A stretch of DNA of 64,000 nucleotides from Hedera helix (Eukaryota > Streptophyta > Magnoliopsida > Apiales > Araliaceae). Positions 33,641 through 45,300 of this stretch are shown piece after piece; position 1 is the first letter of the stretch, and every line of letters begins with the position of its first letter. Made by a program: the position numbers and the translations under genes. The notes beneath the pieces were generated by a model. That model made no database searches, had not been told where the DNA came from, and saw only the letters and a program-made list of their open reading frames with translations. Location of the stretch: the NCBI GenBank assembly GCA_947179155.2, contig OX359275.1:38808808-38872807 (forward strand). The letters are read 5' to 3'.

Positions 33641-34983
33641 GGTATTGTTTCCTTCCTCTATGGCTCCTTTGTTTTAGGGTTGAGAATTATCAATTCCCAA
33701 CGAAACTCGGGCCTCGATTGCCTCTGAAACCCTCCGATCAGGTGAATCTCCGCAAACTTAAGTCTCTGTAAAACCTATACAACGTATATACGTACAGGAT
33801 ATACTGACAATTATGTCTGTGTTCAGTTTTTGCTTTTAAATGAATGCCGTTGATGGGCTGCTAATTACTGCATTAGCGATTATTAAAAAATTCAGGACTC
33901 TGAGACTTCATGGATGTTAGGTTTTGGGTATTGAGATAAATGTTCAACTGAAGCATTACAATTCGACGAGCTCAATACATAATTGTTCTAATTAAAACCA
34001 TTCAGACTGATTACCAGTTAGGTGGGTTGAGCATGCAAAATTGTATCTTTTTTTTCTGATGCTTCTTCATTTTCTGTTGTCTGATTCTGGCTGACTTGTT
34101 TTAGAACCTATTATCCCTGGCCTTAATTGTTTGTAAAAAGTTATTGGGGAAATTGTTTTCCGTGGTAGGGGTGGATCGATTCATACTAGTGTGAATAAGC
34201 ATGCCATTGCCATTAATGCACTTAATGGACCCATCCTTTTACCACCTATCGCACACTCGAATAACGGAAGAAGAGAATAAGTATCCATTAATTAATTTGG
34301 GACTAACCCGATGAGTCCAGTTAGAGTGTATTGCTATGAGTTTTGTACCCATGGTCACGGACCTTGGTTTGAGACCAGATTACTACTTTACCTGTTTTGT
34401 CTAGATAATTCATAGTTAGAAGTGCAACAAGAATGCAGTCATAATTTTCTCATGCAATGGAAACTCCTTAACGCGTGATGTAAGTGCTCAATTGGGGCTA
34501 CGGGTGCGAGAGAGGTAAAGTCTAAAATACATAGATATGATAGCATCTCAAATGCGCTACCCTATATGTTTTAATACGTCACATTTATAACTTGTCCAAA
34601 AAAAATTGCCAAAATTTTGCATAATTTAGAAAGAAACATGTGTGTTCAATTATTCATACTTCGTAATCCATCTTATAATAATTAGTAAGTAGAGAATTTC
34701 CGTATCAATGACAAAAGAAAAGGTAGGAGCGCCTCAGTGGTAAGTAATCAATGCTCCATTGTTATCCTTTGTCTCTGTTTCGTCAAGTTCAATAAGTGAT
34801 TGTACATGTTTTTAGTTTCTTATGTTCTTGTAACTATTCGCTCGACTTGTTATCTAAGTAATAGTGCTGTGACGCCACAAGATTTATGACATTAATATTT
34901 TGCAATCCAAATTGTTCTAATATATTTGCTTTCAACTCTTACTAATTACACTTGTTAATATCAGGTTAAATTGGAAATCCAAT
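33641..34983 (+). other. 5' leader and leader intron of the FLL2-like gene
   Basis: A leader exon (from about 33640) ends CCGATCAG|GTGAATC at 33741, and the acceptor AATATCAG lies at 34964, 19 bp before the ATG. The leader intron is 1,223 bp (33742-34964). No coding exon seen within it. Confidence 0.65.
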
Positions 34984-37900
34984 ATGGGAAGCAAAGGACG
35001 AATCCCTCCCCATCATCTACGTCACCCTCTTCCCGGGCCTGGCATTCGGCATCCCGATCCATTTTCTCCAGGGTTACGGCCTCCACATGGTGCTTTCCCT
35101 CCTTTTGATATGTTGCCTCCTCCAGAAGTTATGGAACAGAAACTTGCTGCACAACATGCTGATATGCAGAAACTTGCAACTGAAAACCGGAGACTTGCTG
35201 CCACCCATGGGACCTTGAGACAAGAGCTTGCTGCTGCACAGCATGAGCTGCAAATGTTGCGTGGTCATATGGGAGCCATAGAGTCCGAGAGAGAACAACA
35301 AATGAGGGGCCTTTTGGACAGAATTGCAAAGATGGAAGCTGACCTCCAAGCGGCTGAGCCCCTTAAAATGGAACTGCAGCAAGCACGAACAGATGCCCAG
35401 GAATTGCTCTCTGCAAGGCAGGAACTTGCTTCTAAAGTGCAGGATTTGACTCAGGATCTTCAGAAGGCTCATGCTGATATGCAGCAGTTTCCTGGTCTGA
35501 TTTCAGAACTTGAGAACCTTAGACAGGAGTATCAGCATTGCAGGTATCTTTCCCAGTTCATTGCAAGGGCTGAAAAGTGATAATCAAGTTACCGAATAAT
35601 TAGTTTTTCTGCTTTATATAAACTGAGAATATAGATCTAGTGATCTGGCCAATGAATTAGAACAGTAATCAGTTTCAGCTTTCTGAAATGGCATGTACTG
35701 TATTATTAGTAAATTTGTTAGATTGGTAGTGTAATGCCTGTGGTAGCAACGGAGCCGGGAAAAGTATACAGAAAATAGCGAGGTTGACGGATTCTTAAGG
35801 AGCTCGTTGAAACTTCCTTTTTTTTTTCAGAGCTAGTAGTAGTTGATCTAAAAGCTCCTTAGAGAACTAAAATATATGTATCAATGATGGTAATCCTTGT
35901 AAAGTTGTTATATACTGTTGATATTGAAGATGCAGAAACAGTTGTCTTGATTTTTCATGAATTGGCCATTACAGGGGTACTTACGACTATGAGAAAAAAT
36001 TATACAACGACCATCTAGAATCTCTCCAGGTGATGGAGAAGAACTATATGACCATGGCCAGAGAGGTGGAAAAGCTCCATGCAGAATTAACTAATGCTGC
36101 TAACATTGACAGGAGAAGTGGTATTTTGTCTTTTTTGTAGATTTATTGCATTAGTCTCCTAGATAGTTCCTGCTCATAAAAGTTGTAAGATCATTGACAT
36201 AGCACGAATACAGGTGTGCCTTATGGTGGCCCTACTGGATACAATGAGAATGATGCTACTGGGCGTTACCCTGTACACAGCGCTTATGATAACTATGGTA
36301 CACACCAGGTTAGTTATCTTTTTGCACCATTGGATTTGCTTAAAGTTTCTTAATCATTTGAGTTTTATGTATTGGAATTTAAAGAAGTTAAAGGATTTTG
36401 TTTAGGTTGTGCTTTTATCTATTTGCTATATTTTGATTTTCGCTGATAATGTTTATGCTAGGATGAACCTAGTTCCTAATTCCAAACAAAGGCACGAACT
36501 AATAGAAAATAAATATATTTCAGAAACAGAGTTAAAGGGAGAAAGAATGTGTAGAAAAGGAGAATTTGAGATGAGGAAGGGAATAAGGGAGAGAAAATAT
36601 CTCTTAATTAATATTTCATTCATTAAATTGGAAATACATCCTTTACACATACTTATACTGCTTAGTAGATCCTTATAGATGCTAATACTACATCCTTCCT
36701 TTTAATAGCTATCAAATCCTGACAAAAAAATTGAAAAATATTGCCATTGCAACTAAATAACTGAACTCTAAGACTGTGGTTACTCCAACAGTTTATGCTC
36801 TTTGGAAACTAATTTTGCTGAGAATGAATATTTCATGTAAAAAGAAGATTTTGATTTATTGATTTGGTGAACATGAATCCAGCTATCTCATCTTGAATGA
36901 TGCATATTCTAGGTTTTGGCTTTAACAGCTCACTGAGAACCATATGGAAAACATCCAATTATTCATCATGTCATTTAGTAAATACCAAAATTTAGTGGGC
37001 CATGTGTGGATGTTGAAGAACCTTAAACAGCTTATTAATATGGTTAGTTAGTAGTGGTCAAGACTATTGGTGGCTTCAAATTGTTCAAGCTATTTATCTT
37101 TGGTGTTTCTTATTGATTTTTAACTTGTAAATTGTAGGTTTGAAGCATCTTTTTGACATTATATGGATGAGTAGTTAGAGTGCTGTATTTTGGTGCCACT
37201 TTTGTCTCATTTTTATATGCCACGTTTTTAACATATTAATCTCTTGTAAAAGAGGAAGTACCATTCCTTCCATAAGAGTTTCCACTTTGAACTTAACCTT
37301 TTTAATTATAAATTTATTGTCATATTGAATAATGCTTGATGCTTGAAGCTGGTGTGATACATGAGAAACTCTTCGCTGAAAGTTGAAACTCCCCCAAGAT
37401 GAACTTCAGAAGGTGTTGTTTCTTGAATCAAAAATAATAGAAATGTGAGTAAAGTTGGTTTAAAAAAAAAGTGAGTCTAGTAAAACTTAAAATGTCACGG
37501 TTTCCCTCTTGGACTCCTTATGTTCTAGTGCTGCTAGATTTTTTTGTTTATTGTTATTTAGGAAGATGAAACAACAGTTTAGGGTTGTATTCAATTTTTA
37601 ATTGCTACTATTTTATTAGATTAATTCTAATAAAAATAAACAAGGGGTCGAATGAGTAATGCAGCTAAACTAATATGGTAGAGCAGTTGGTTTTGGAAGT
37701 TGAAGCGACTAGTCTTGAAAGTTTGGGTCAGAATTTTGGTATCCACCTGTTCCATGCTTCCGCCGGTAAAGTTTGGTCAGAAATTGCTTCTTTTTCCTTT
37801 TCCAGTATTCTGCTAAAATTCATTGCCCGTCCAAAGAAATTGAATACGTGATTCACTCTGTGTGAGCATGTGAAGACCTCATAGAGGACAAAGTAGCAAG

Positions 37901-38715
37901 GATGCTGTAATATAAGTTCCTCATTGACTTAATTTATTGAAGGTGTTCAGTTTTTGTTTATTATTATTATTGTTATTATTTTTTACTTCAGTGTGCTTGA
38001 TTGTAACTAATTGAGACTTGTGAGCCGAATTCAGCCACTAGAGAATTGTCAGTTTAGTCTCAAAGTATTCTTTCCCTTGCAGTTCTTCCCTCTAAGTTGT
38101 CATTCTGGGTATTAAGGGGAAGTCTGATTATACTCTTGCATAATGTTGTTGCAGGGACATGGCCCTCTTCCTGGAGGGAGTGGTGATGGAGGAGGTGGAA
38201 ATGGTAGCATAGCTGCTACAACTGCTTCTGCAGGTGCACCTACGGCTGCTGGTGGGAATACTCCTCATGTTGGTGATAAATCTGGAACTGCACATACCGG
38301 TGATAAATCTGAAACTGCTCCTGCAAGACCCAATTACGATGCACCCAGAGAGCCTGGTTATGATGGACAAAGAGGGTCTAACTATAATGCACAGAGGGGA
38401 CCCGGAGGTACCGGTTATGACGCCCAGAGAGGAATAATAGGTGGAGCTGGTTACGATACGCTGAGAGGATTTGGTGGGGCTGGGTACGATGCACAGAAAA
38501 GATTCAGTGGACATGGGTATGATGCGCAGAGAAGCCATACTGTACCCGGATATGATGCACTAAGAGGAGCTGGTGATGCGCAAAGAGGGCCTGTTTACGA
38601 TGCTCAGAGAGGAGCAGGATATGACATACAGAGAGGACCTGGATCCGGATACGAGGCAGAAAGAGTATCAGGATATGATCAGGGGCGGGGTTATGCACAT
38701 AACACCAGGATTTAA
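34984..38715 (+). CDS. FLL2: FLX-like coiled-coil protein, FLL2-like (four coding exons)
   Basis: Exons 34984-35543, 35975-36120, 36214-36308 and 38155-38715 join in phase to 453 residues. The Pro-rich head MGSKGRIPPHHLRHPLPGPG is followed by a long heptad-rich coiled coil (about residues 50-250) containing ATENRRLAATHGTLRQEL and LISELENLRQEYQHCR, the hallmark of FLX/FLX-like proteins. The last exon encodes Gly/Ser-rich sequence and then 13 imperfect YDAQRG units. FLX-like proteins work in the nucleus: FLX and FLL4 with FRIGIDA in FLC activation, while FLL2 (At1g67170) promotes condensates of the FCA polyadenylation complex through a prion-like coiled-coil protein. The repeat tail and the neighbouring BRCT/RING relic favour FLL2 over other members. 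No lesion seen. Confidence 0.85.
36309..38154 (+). other. Intron 3 of the FLL2-like gene
   Basis: An 1,846-bp GT-AG intron. The ORFs at 36214-36678 that cross the splice site are frame read-through. Nothing else recognised. Confidence 0.7.
38332..38697 (+). repeat. Coding repeat: 13 imperfect YDAQRG units
   Basis: Units vary as NYDAPRE, GYDGQRG, NYNAQRG, GYDAQRG, GYDTLRG, GYDAQKR, GYDALRG, VYDAQRG, GYDIQRG and others, mostly separated by 3-6 Gly/Pro-rich residues. Even spacing of Tyr and Arg in a disordered tail is typical of condensate-forming proteins. Confidence 0.9.
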
Positions 38716-39685
38716 TCAAGGGCCCCAGGTTACTCGTAAAAGAGACCCATTAATTGGCATTCTCGAAGTTCCAGGGGAGAAAATTTGTGTACTAATTGAA
38801 AATTTTTGTTGTTTGAACTTGAAGCTATAATTTCATTTAGATACAAATACCCCTATATCTTATAAAAGAAGTACTTGGGTTAAATCCTATTTACTATTTT
38901 TCTTTTATAGTAAAATTTTATAACTAATTGTGTCGTTGATCTCTCATTTTTAAGCCTTACAATTTTCACATAATCTTGAAACTTTCAAAACTAAATAAAA
39001 AATTCAAAGAACGTATGTATATGAATTCAGTTAATATGAAATTAACTTTATGATAAATTGGATAATAAATTAATATAATACTTGACACGCTAAATAAAAA
39101 ATTCAAAGAATTATATATCAATTTTAAAATATACTTCAACAAAAGTAAATTACAAAAAGAGAATTGATTTTGTGAAAATATTAAATTAACTATAATTGAT
39201 ATTTTTATAAGTTAATTTAATATTCCGTAAGATCACATAGAATTCACTCATAAAAATATTAAATTAGTTGGAGAAATATCAATTCCCTTACAAAAACTAT
39301 GTACATATACATATACAATTAATAACCGGCTGATTCGGTCATATTATTCTACTATACATATTCAAATTTTTATTTCCCGGCAAACCTCTATGCACACAAG
39401 CATGGAACAAGAATCCACTCGTGACTCAACAATCCGAAGGTCAATTCTCTTCATCTCCTCTACCTATATACACATGTAGTAGCTAGATGGAGCCATTAGC
39501 CAATAGATCGTGCATCATTCTCCAATCTGGGGTTTCCCGAATCGTTTATAGACCTCTTATCTTTTCCGTGATACCATATTTAAAAAAAAATAAATCTAAT
39601 TCGATGTTTTTCTTACTTGATTCTGCAGTCATTCAATAACAAAACTTCTAATTTTAGAGTGTCCGTCCATATCCCAATTCAGGGC
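38716..39685. other. 3' flank of FLL2-like gene and spacer
   Basis: AT-rich; contains the MITE at 39158-39287 and the upstream region of the BRCT/RING relic. Confidence 0.5.
39158..39287. mobile_element. Small palindromic MITE (AATTGATATTTT family)
   Basis: Starts GAGAATTGATTTTGTGAAAA and ends GGAGAAATATCAATTCCC, an inverted pair, with internal AATTGATATTTTTATAAG. Same family as 3930-4075. Confidence 0.5.
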
Positions 39686-41476
39686 ATGGAATCAGTTGTG
39701 GCTACAGTTAGCGGATTCCATGGCTCAGGCCTCAAAGCGGTTCAAACTCATCAAACTGATATCTCAGGCCGGTGCAAGCTATGTTGGAGTATTGAATCAG
39801 TCTTCTCCAAATCTACTATTTTTAATTTTATTAATGTTTCAGTTACAAATGTGATTATCAAGCTAAAAAATTGGATCGTTTTAATTGGTTGATTAGATTT
39901 GTTGGAAGTTTGAAAGCTTGCGAGAAAATTCAAGATGGTTATAGTTAATCATCAGTGGATTGAGGATTGCATAAAGCAAAGGAGACGTGTTCCTGAGCAT
40001 TCCTATGCATCGAGTTGGTATGCGATTTTTTATTTGGTTTATGGCTGTTTACGGCTGTTTTCAGTTGTTATCGAATGAGCAATGATTCAAATGAGCTGAA
40101 AATTGCATGATTCATTAGCTAAAAAGTATGGAGTTAAATTCTTTGCAGTGGGAAAGAAATGGGGCCACTAAAGATGGATATTCCAGTTGTTGCTAATCAA
40201 GTGAGTCAATCCAATGCAGGCAATGACTCCAAAAAACATGTGAGTGATATTGATTGTGAAGAGAATGACCATTTTGTTTGGACTGATTCTGGTTTGTTAA
40301 AGGAGGTACGAATCCAAGCCTTTAATAGGTATCTGATTATGACATTATGTATCACCTTCTTTGCTTCATCATGTTCCATATTTTAGGTTGAAGTGTCTAT
40401 TTAGGTAGGTGCATGAAGATCCAATGGGTATTTTAAATTTTTTTTCTTTTCTTACTGAATTAAGCAAGCTTTGACATTAATGTGGAATTAGATTTTTGAA
40501 TTGCCCTCGTAGAATGTAATTCAGTCCAAAGTTCAGTAATCAAGAGACTCCTAAAACATTACATAATAATAAAAGTATCAGCAAACTAAACATATGCACA
40601 CCCTATATCTGAACCCACTTTGAAGTTGAACTAAACTCCAAAGTTTCTTTCTAATTTAATTTTATCCTTTCTAGATTTTTCACGGACTCTATCACATGTT
40701 GTGTCGTTTAAAAGTTAATAGTGTTTTGGACATCCTTAACGATAAAAGATGAGGTAGAGGAAGATTAAAATTGACATGGAGTGAGGTAGTAAAGAAGAAA
40801 TGGTAAGTTTGTGGTTTAGTGAAGCACATGGTTCTAGACAAAATGAAATGTAGTAGGATTCACATTTCACGGGCCTGAAGTAATTATGATAAGACTTAGT
40901 TTAGTTGCATTGGTATTCAGCCAAATCCCTCTTTCTGATGCTTTTCCTACTAATAATTTTATTAGTGATTGAGCCCTCACTTGATATCCAATATTGAATT
41001 TGTCCAGCTGATTCTATTGCAGAATTTGTTTCCTGAGCTGGAAAGAAGCAACAAAAATTACAGATTGAAGAGAAAAGTAATTGCGAAGAGTTTAAGGCAG
41101 GATCACTCATCAAGTGCTAGATATCATTTCTATGAGCCTCCTTTATCTTGCCATACTAATACAGAGGTATAAATTCTATTGTATCCTTTTCTGGTTCAGT
41201 GTTTTACAAACTATTTTCTAGTAAATCAGGTGCCTGATTCATGTGAATCAAGATGCACATATTAGTGAAGTACAAGAGGCTTAGAAATTTTCCTTGGAAG
41301 TTGTAGCACATTCATGAAATATAAGTTTCCTGTATTGTTCAGTAGTGAAGTTTTCTGGATATGTGTGTACTGTTCACCATCTGGTTTAGCTTGCTCTGCT
41401 CATCTCGTTTATAGGAAAGGGGGAGTGAATGACTGCCCAGTTACAATTTGCTCTGGTTTAGTTGTTTGAGCATGGG

Positions 41477-41715
41477 CCCAACAATGTTCATTATGCTTTA
41501 ACTTTTAAGACTCCCCTTCTGTTCTAACCCGGCTTGAACCAAGGTTCATGATTATTACATAAACTAAATAGAGTGCTGTTGCACTGACAAAATAAGGGAG
41601 AATCAGATCGAAGTGGGAATAGATGAACCCAAGACTTTGCGAAACTAGAGCTCTGGTACTATGCAAATTAATTTAATCTGAAAGCTTAATTTATTAGAGT
41701 ATGAACCCAACAATG
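41477..41715. repeat. Older repeat remnant at the copia insertion site
   Basis: CCCAACAATG occurs at 41477-41486 and again at 41706-41715, touching the copia LTR. The stretch between contains AACCCGGCTTGAACC and GAGCTCTGGTACTATG, which I recall as parts of a dispersed plant repeat. Family not identified. Confidence 0.4.
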
Positions 41716-42341
41716 TGTTGGGAAAAATTACCTCCCACTAGAACCGTTTATGATAAATTAAATGATAAACCACGCCAAATAAATAATACAGTTCCAACAA
41801 AAATAATAACTGCAGAAAATAAGCCAAACACACAAGACACCAAATTTACGTGGAAAACCCAATTGGGAAAAACCACGGGGAGAGATCTCAGAAATCCACT
41901 ATGAGAATAATATACAAACTTGAGAAAATAATATCACTAATTATTTTCTCCCTCTCTGTATCTAAGAAAATAAAATCACTATTTATTTTCTCTCTTTCTT
42001 TCTTTCTATAACTCAAATGAGCTATTTTTCTCTCCACTCTTGGAACCCTCGGATGAATTCCTTTCTATTTTTCTCTACTCTCCGTGCTCTCTGCCTTTTC
42101 TTCTCTCTCGTTGGTGTGTCTCTTGCATTCTCCAACTGATGGCATATAAAGCCATCACACACATTAATTACAGGAAGCAACTTCAGCAGATTAATTGCTA
42201 TCAATTAATGCAGCACACACAGGAAGTAGGAAACAAGGATGCTGCAAACAAGGCACCGAAAGCAAATGAAGGAGAAAAACAAAGACAGCTGCCAGAGAGT
42301 AAATGTAGTTAGGTGAGGTTAGGTGAGGATTGGACCCAACA
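41716..42341 (-). repeat. Copia 3' LTR (626 bp)
   Basis: Bounded by the perfect inverted ends TGTTGGG and CCCAACA. Appears identical to the 5' LTR. Confidence 0.95.
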
Positions 42342-42353
42342 ATCTCCCCCTCC
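42342..42353 (-). other. Polypurine tract
   Basis: The minus strand reads GGAGGGGGAGAT directly before the 3' LTR; it primes plus-strand DNA synthesis. Confidence 0.85.
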
Positions 42354-42387
42354 AATCCCATTAGAGAGGGTTTCCACTGTGACCCCG

Positions 42388-45300
42388 TCACTTGGAATCC
42401 ATTCCTGCCAACTCCTTGCAAACCTCGAGCTTGTCGCGAGTCACAACCTTTGTCAACATGTCTGAAGTGTTTTCATCGGTATGAACTTTCTTTACTTTCA
42501 TCAGCTCATTTTCCATCACTTCTCGAAGCCAGTGATAACGAACATCAATGTGCTTGGTACGATTATGATACGTGGCATTCTTGGTCAAGTCAATTGCACT
42601 CTGACTATCACAATAAACCACATACTCATCCTGTGTAACTCCCAACTCTTGGAGAAACCGTTTTAACCATAACATCTCTTTGCCTGCTTCTGTAGCGGCA
42701 ATGTATTCTGACTCAGTTGTAGACAAAGCAACACACTTCTGCAACTTGCACTGCCATGACACAGCTCCCCTTGCAAAAGTAAACACATACCCTGAAGTAG
42801 ACTTCTTCTCTTCAGAACCTGCCATGTCTGCATCTGTAAAACCCTCCAAGACTGGATTCGAATCACCAAAACCCAAACACAAACTGGACGTAGCTTTTAA
42901 GTATCTGAGAATCCACTTAACTGCTTCCCAATGTTCTCTACCAGGATTTGATAAATACCTGCTCACAACGCCAACTGCATGAGCTATATCTGGCCGTGTA
43001 CAAACCATTGCGTACATAAGACTCCCTACAGCAGAGGAGTAGGGAACTGTCGCCATATCATCTCTTCCTTCTTTAGTAGAAGGACTCATACGCTTCGTCA
43101 ACTTAAAATGACTGGCCAGTGGTGTGCTAACTGGTTTAGCATCACCCATGTTGAACCTTGCAAGCACCCGTTCAACATACTTCTCTTGTGACAACCACAA
43201 CTTCTTGGCTTTTCTGTCACGAATAATCTTCATGCCCAAAATTTGCTTGGCTGGGCCTAAATCCTTCATATCAAAGGATTTGAACAACTCACCCTTGAGC
43301 CTGTCAATCATGTTAGCATCTTGCCCAACTATTAACATATCATCTACATATAGTAACAAAATAATGAAGTTACCACATGGAAAATTTTTCACATACACAC
43401 AATGATCTGCAGCTGTTCTGTTGTAACCTTGATCCATCATGAATGAATCAAACTTCTTGTACCATTGCCTTGGGGCTTGTTTCAGGCCGTACAAGCTTTT
43501 CTTTAACTTGCAAACCAAGTGTCCTTTCCCTTTAACTTCAAATCCCTCTGGCTGCTCCATGTAGATTTCCTCCTTCAAATCACCATGAAGGAAAGCAGTC
43601 TTCACATCTAACTGTTCAAGCTCAAGATCCATACTAGCTACTAACCCCAAAACTACTCGAATTGAAGTCATCTTTACAACTGGAGAAAAAATCTCATCAA
43701 AATCAATACCTTGCTTTTGAGCAAAACCCTTGACGACCAACCGAGCCTTGTACTTCACTAGTTTTTCACCGTCTCTTTTCAGCTTGAACACCCATTTATT
43801 CCTCAAGGCTTTCTTGCCTTTTGGAAGTGTAGTCAACTCATAAGTGTGATTCTTGTGCAAAGAATCCATCTCATCTTGCATTGCTCCCAGCCAATTGTTC
43901 TTCTCCTTATGAGTCTCGACTTCTTGAAAATTCTCTGGCTCCCCCTGCTCAGCAATTAAAAGATATTCGGATGAAGGATACCTGACTGATGGCACATGCA
44001 CTCTTGTGGATCTCCTGAGTTGAGGTTCTTCAATATCAAGATGAGGGGGTTGCTCCCCCTGCTCAATACCCTCTACATCTGACCCATCATCATGATGCAA
44101 ATCTGTATCAGTCACTTCTTCATTCTGAACTCCTTCTCCACCTGTGACATTTTGTAATGGAGAAGAAACCCCGCTGAGGCTTGGAACTCTATCATCTCTG
44201 GGCTGTGTGACGCTATAAAAATCCTCATAATTCTGGTGCTCGTGAAACACCACATCTCTGCTTCTGAATAATTTTTTCTGAACTGGATCCCATAACCTGT
44301 AACCAAACTTTTCATCTCCATATCCAACAAATACACATGGAGTAGATTTGTCATCAAGCTTTGATCTATGCTCCTTGGGGATATGTGCAAAAGCCTTGCA
44401 TCCAAATATCCTCAAGTAAGAATATGACACATCCTTACCACTCCATATTTTCTCTGGAATCTGAAAATCCAATGGTGCCGATGGAGATCTATTAATCAGG
44501 TAGCAAGCAGTACGTACAGCTTCACTCCAGAATGGCTTAGGCAGTTTAGCCATTCTCAGCATGCATCGAACACGTTCCATAATAGTGCGGTTCATTCTTT
44601 CTGCCACACCATTATGCTGAGGGGTGCCAGGAACTGTCTGCTCATGTCGAATGCCATGTGCATTGCAGTATGCCGCAAACTCCTTTGAAGTGTATTCCCC
44701 TCCGTTGTCACTGCGAAGACACTTCAGTAATTTTCCAGTCTCCCTTTCAACCATAGCATGGAAACTCTGAAAGTACTGGAACACCTGGTCTTTTGTTTTC
44801 AACATATACACCCACACTTTTCGCGAAGCATCATCAATAAAAGTAGCAAAATATCTATTGCCACCTAGAGACTCAACCTCCATGGGACCACAAACATCTG
44901 AATGTACTATCTCAAGTATCTTAGATTTTCTTTTAGAGGAGCTACTAAAAGAAACTCTATTTTGTTTACCAAATAAACAATAATCACACGGGCTTAAATT
45001 AGTACCTTTAGCAAAAGGAATGAGGGACCTTTTTGCTAACATCTGCAACCCTTTCTCACTCATGTGCCCGAGCCTTTTATGCCACAGATTTAGTGAAGAT
45101 TCATCTTCAACTGCATTCACTTCACTAGAACACATTTTCACATGAGCCTTGTACAATGAACAGCAAGCAACACCTCTTGCAACAACCATTGCACCCTTGG
45201 TAAGCTTCCACTTTCCGTTGCCAAAGTGATTATCATAGCCTTCCCTATCCAAGGCCATACCAGAGATCAAGTTGAGACGCAAATCTGGAACATGTCTGAC

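Noticed and set aside
34720..34760. tRNA-like or SINE head (GGAGCGCCTCAGTGGTAAG)
   Set aside because: Resembles an A box, but no B box at proper distance, no cloverleaf and no poly-A tail or target duplication found.
35022..35472. Antisense ORFs opposite FLL2 exon 1
   Set aside because: Shadow frames of a strongly biased coiled-coil coding sequence.
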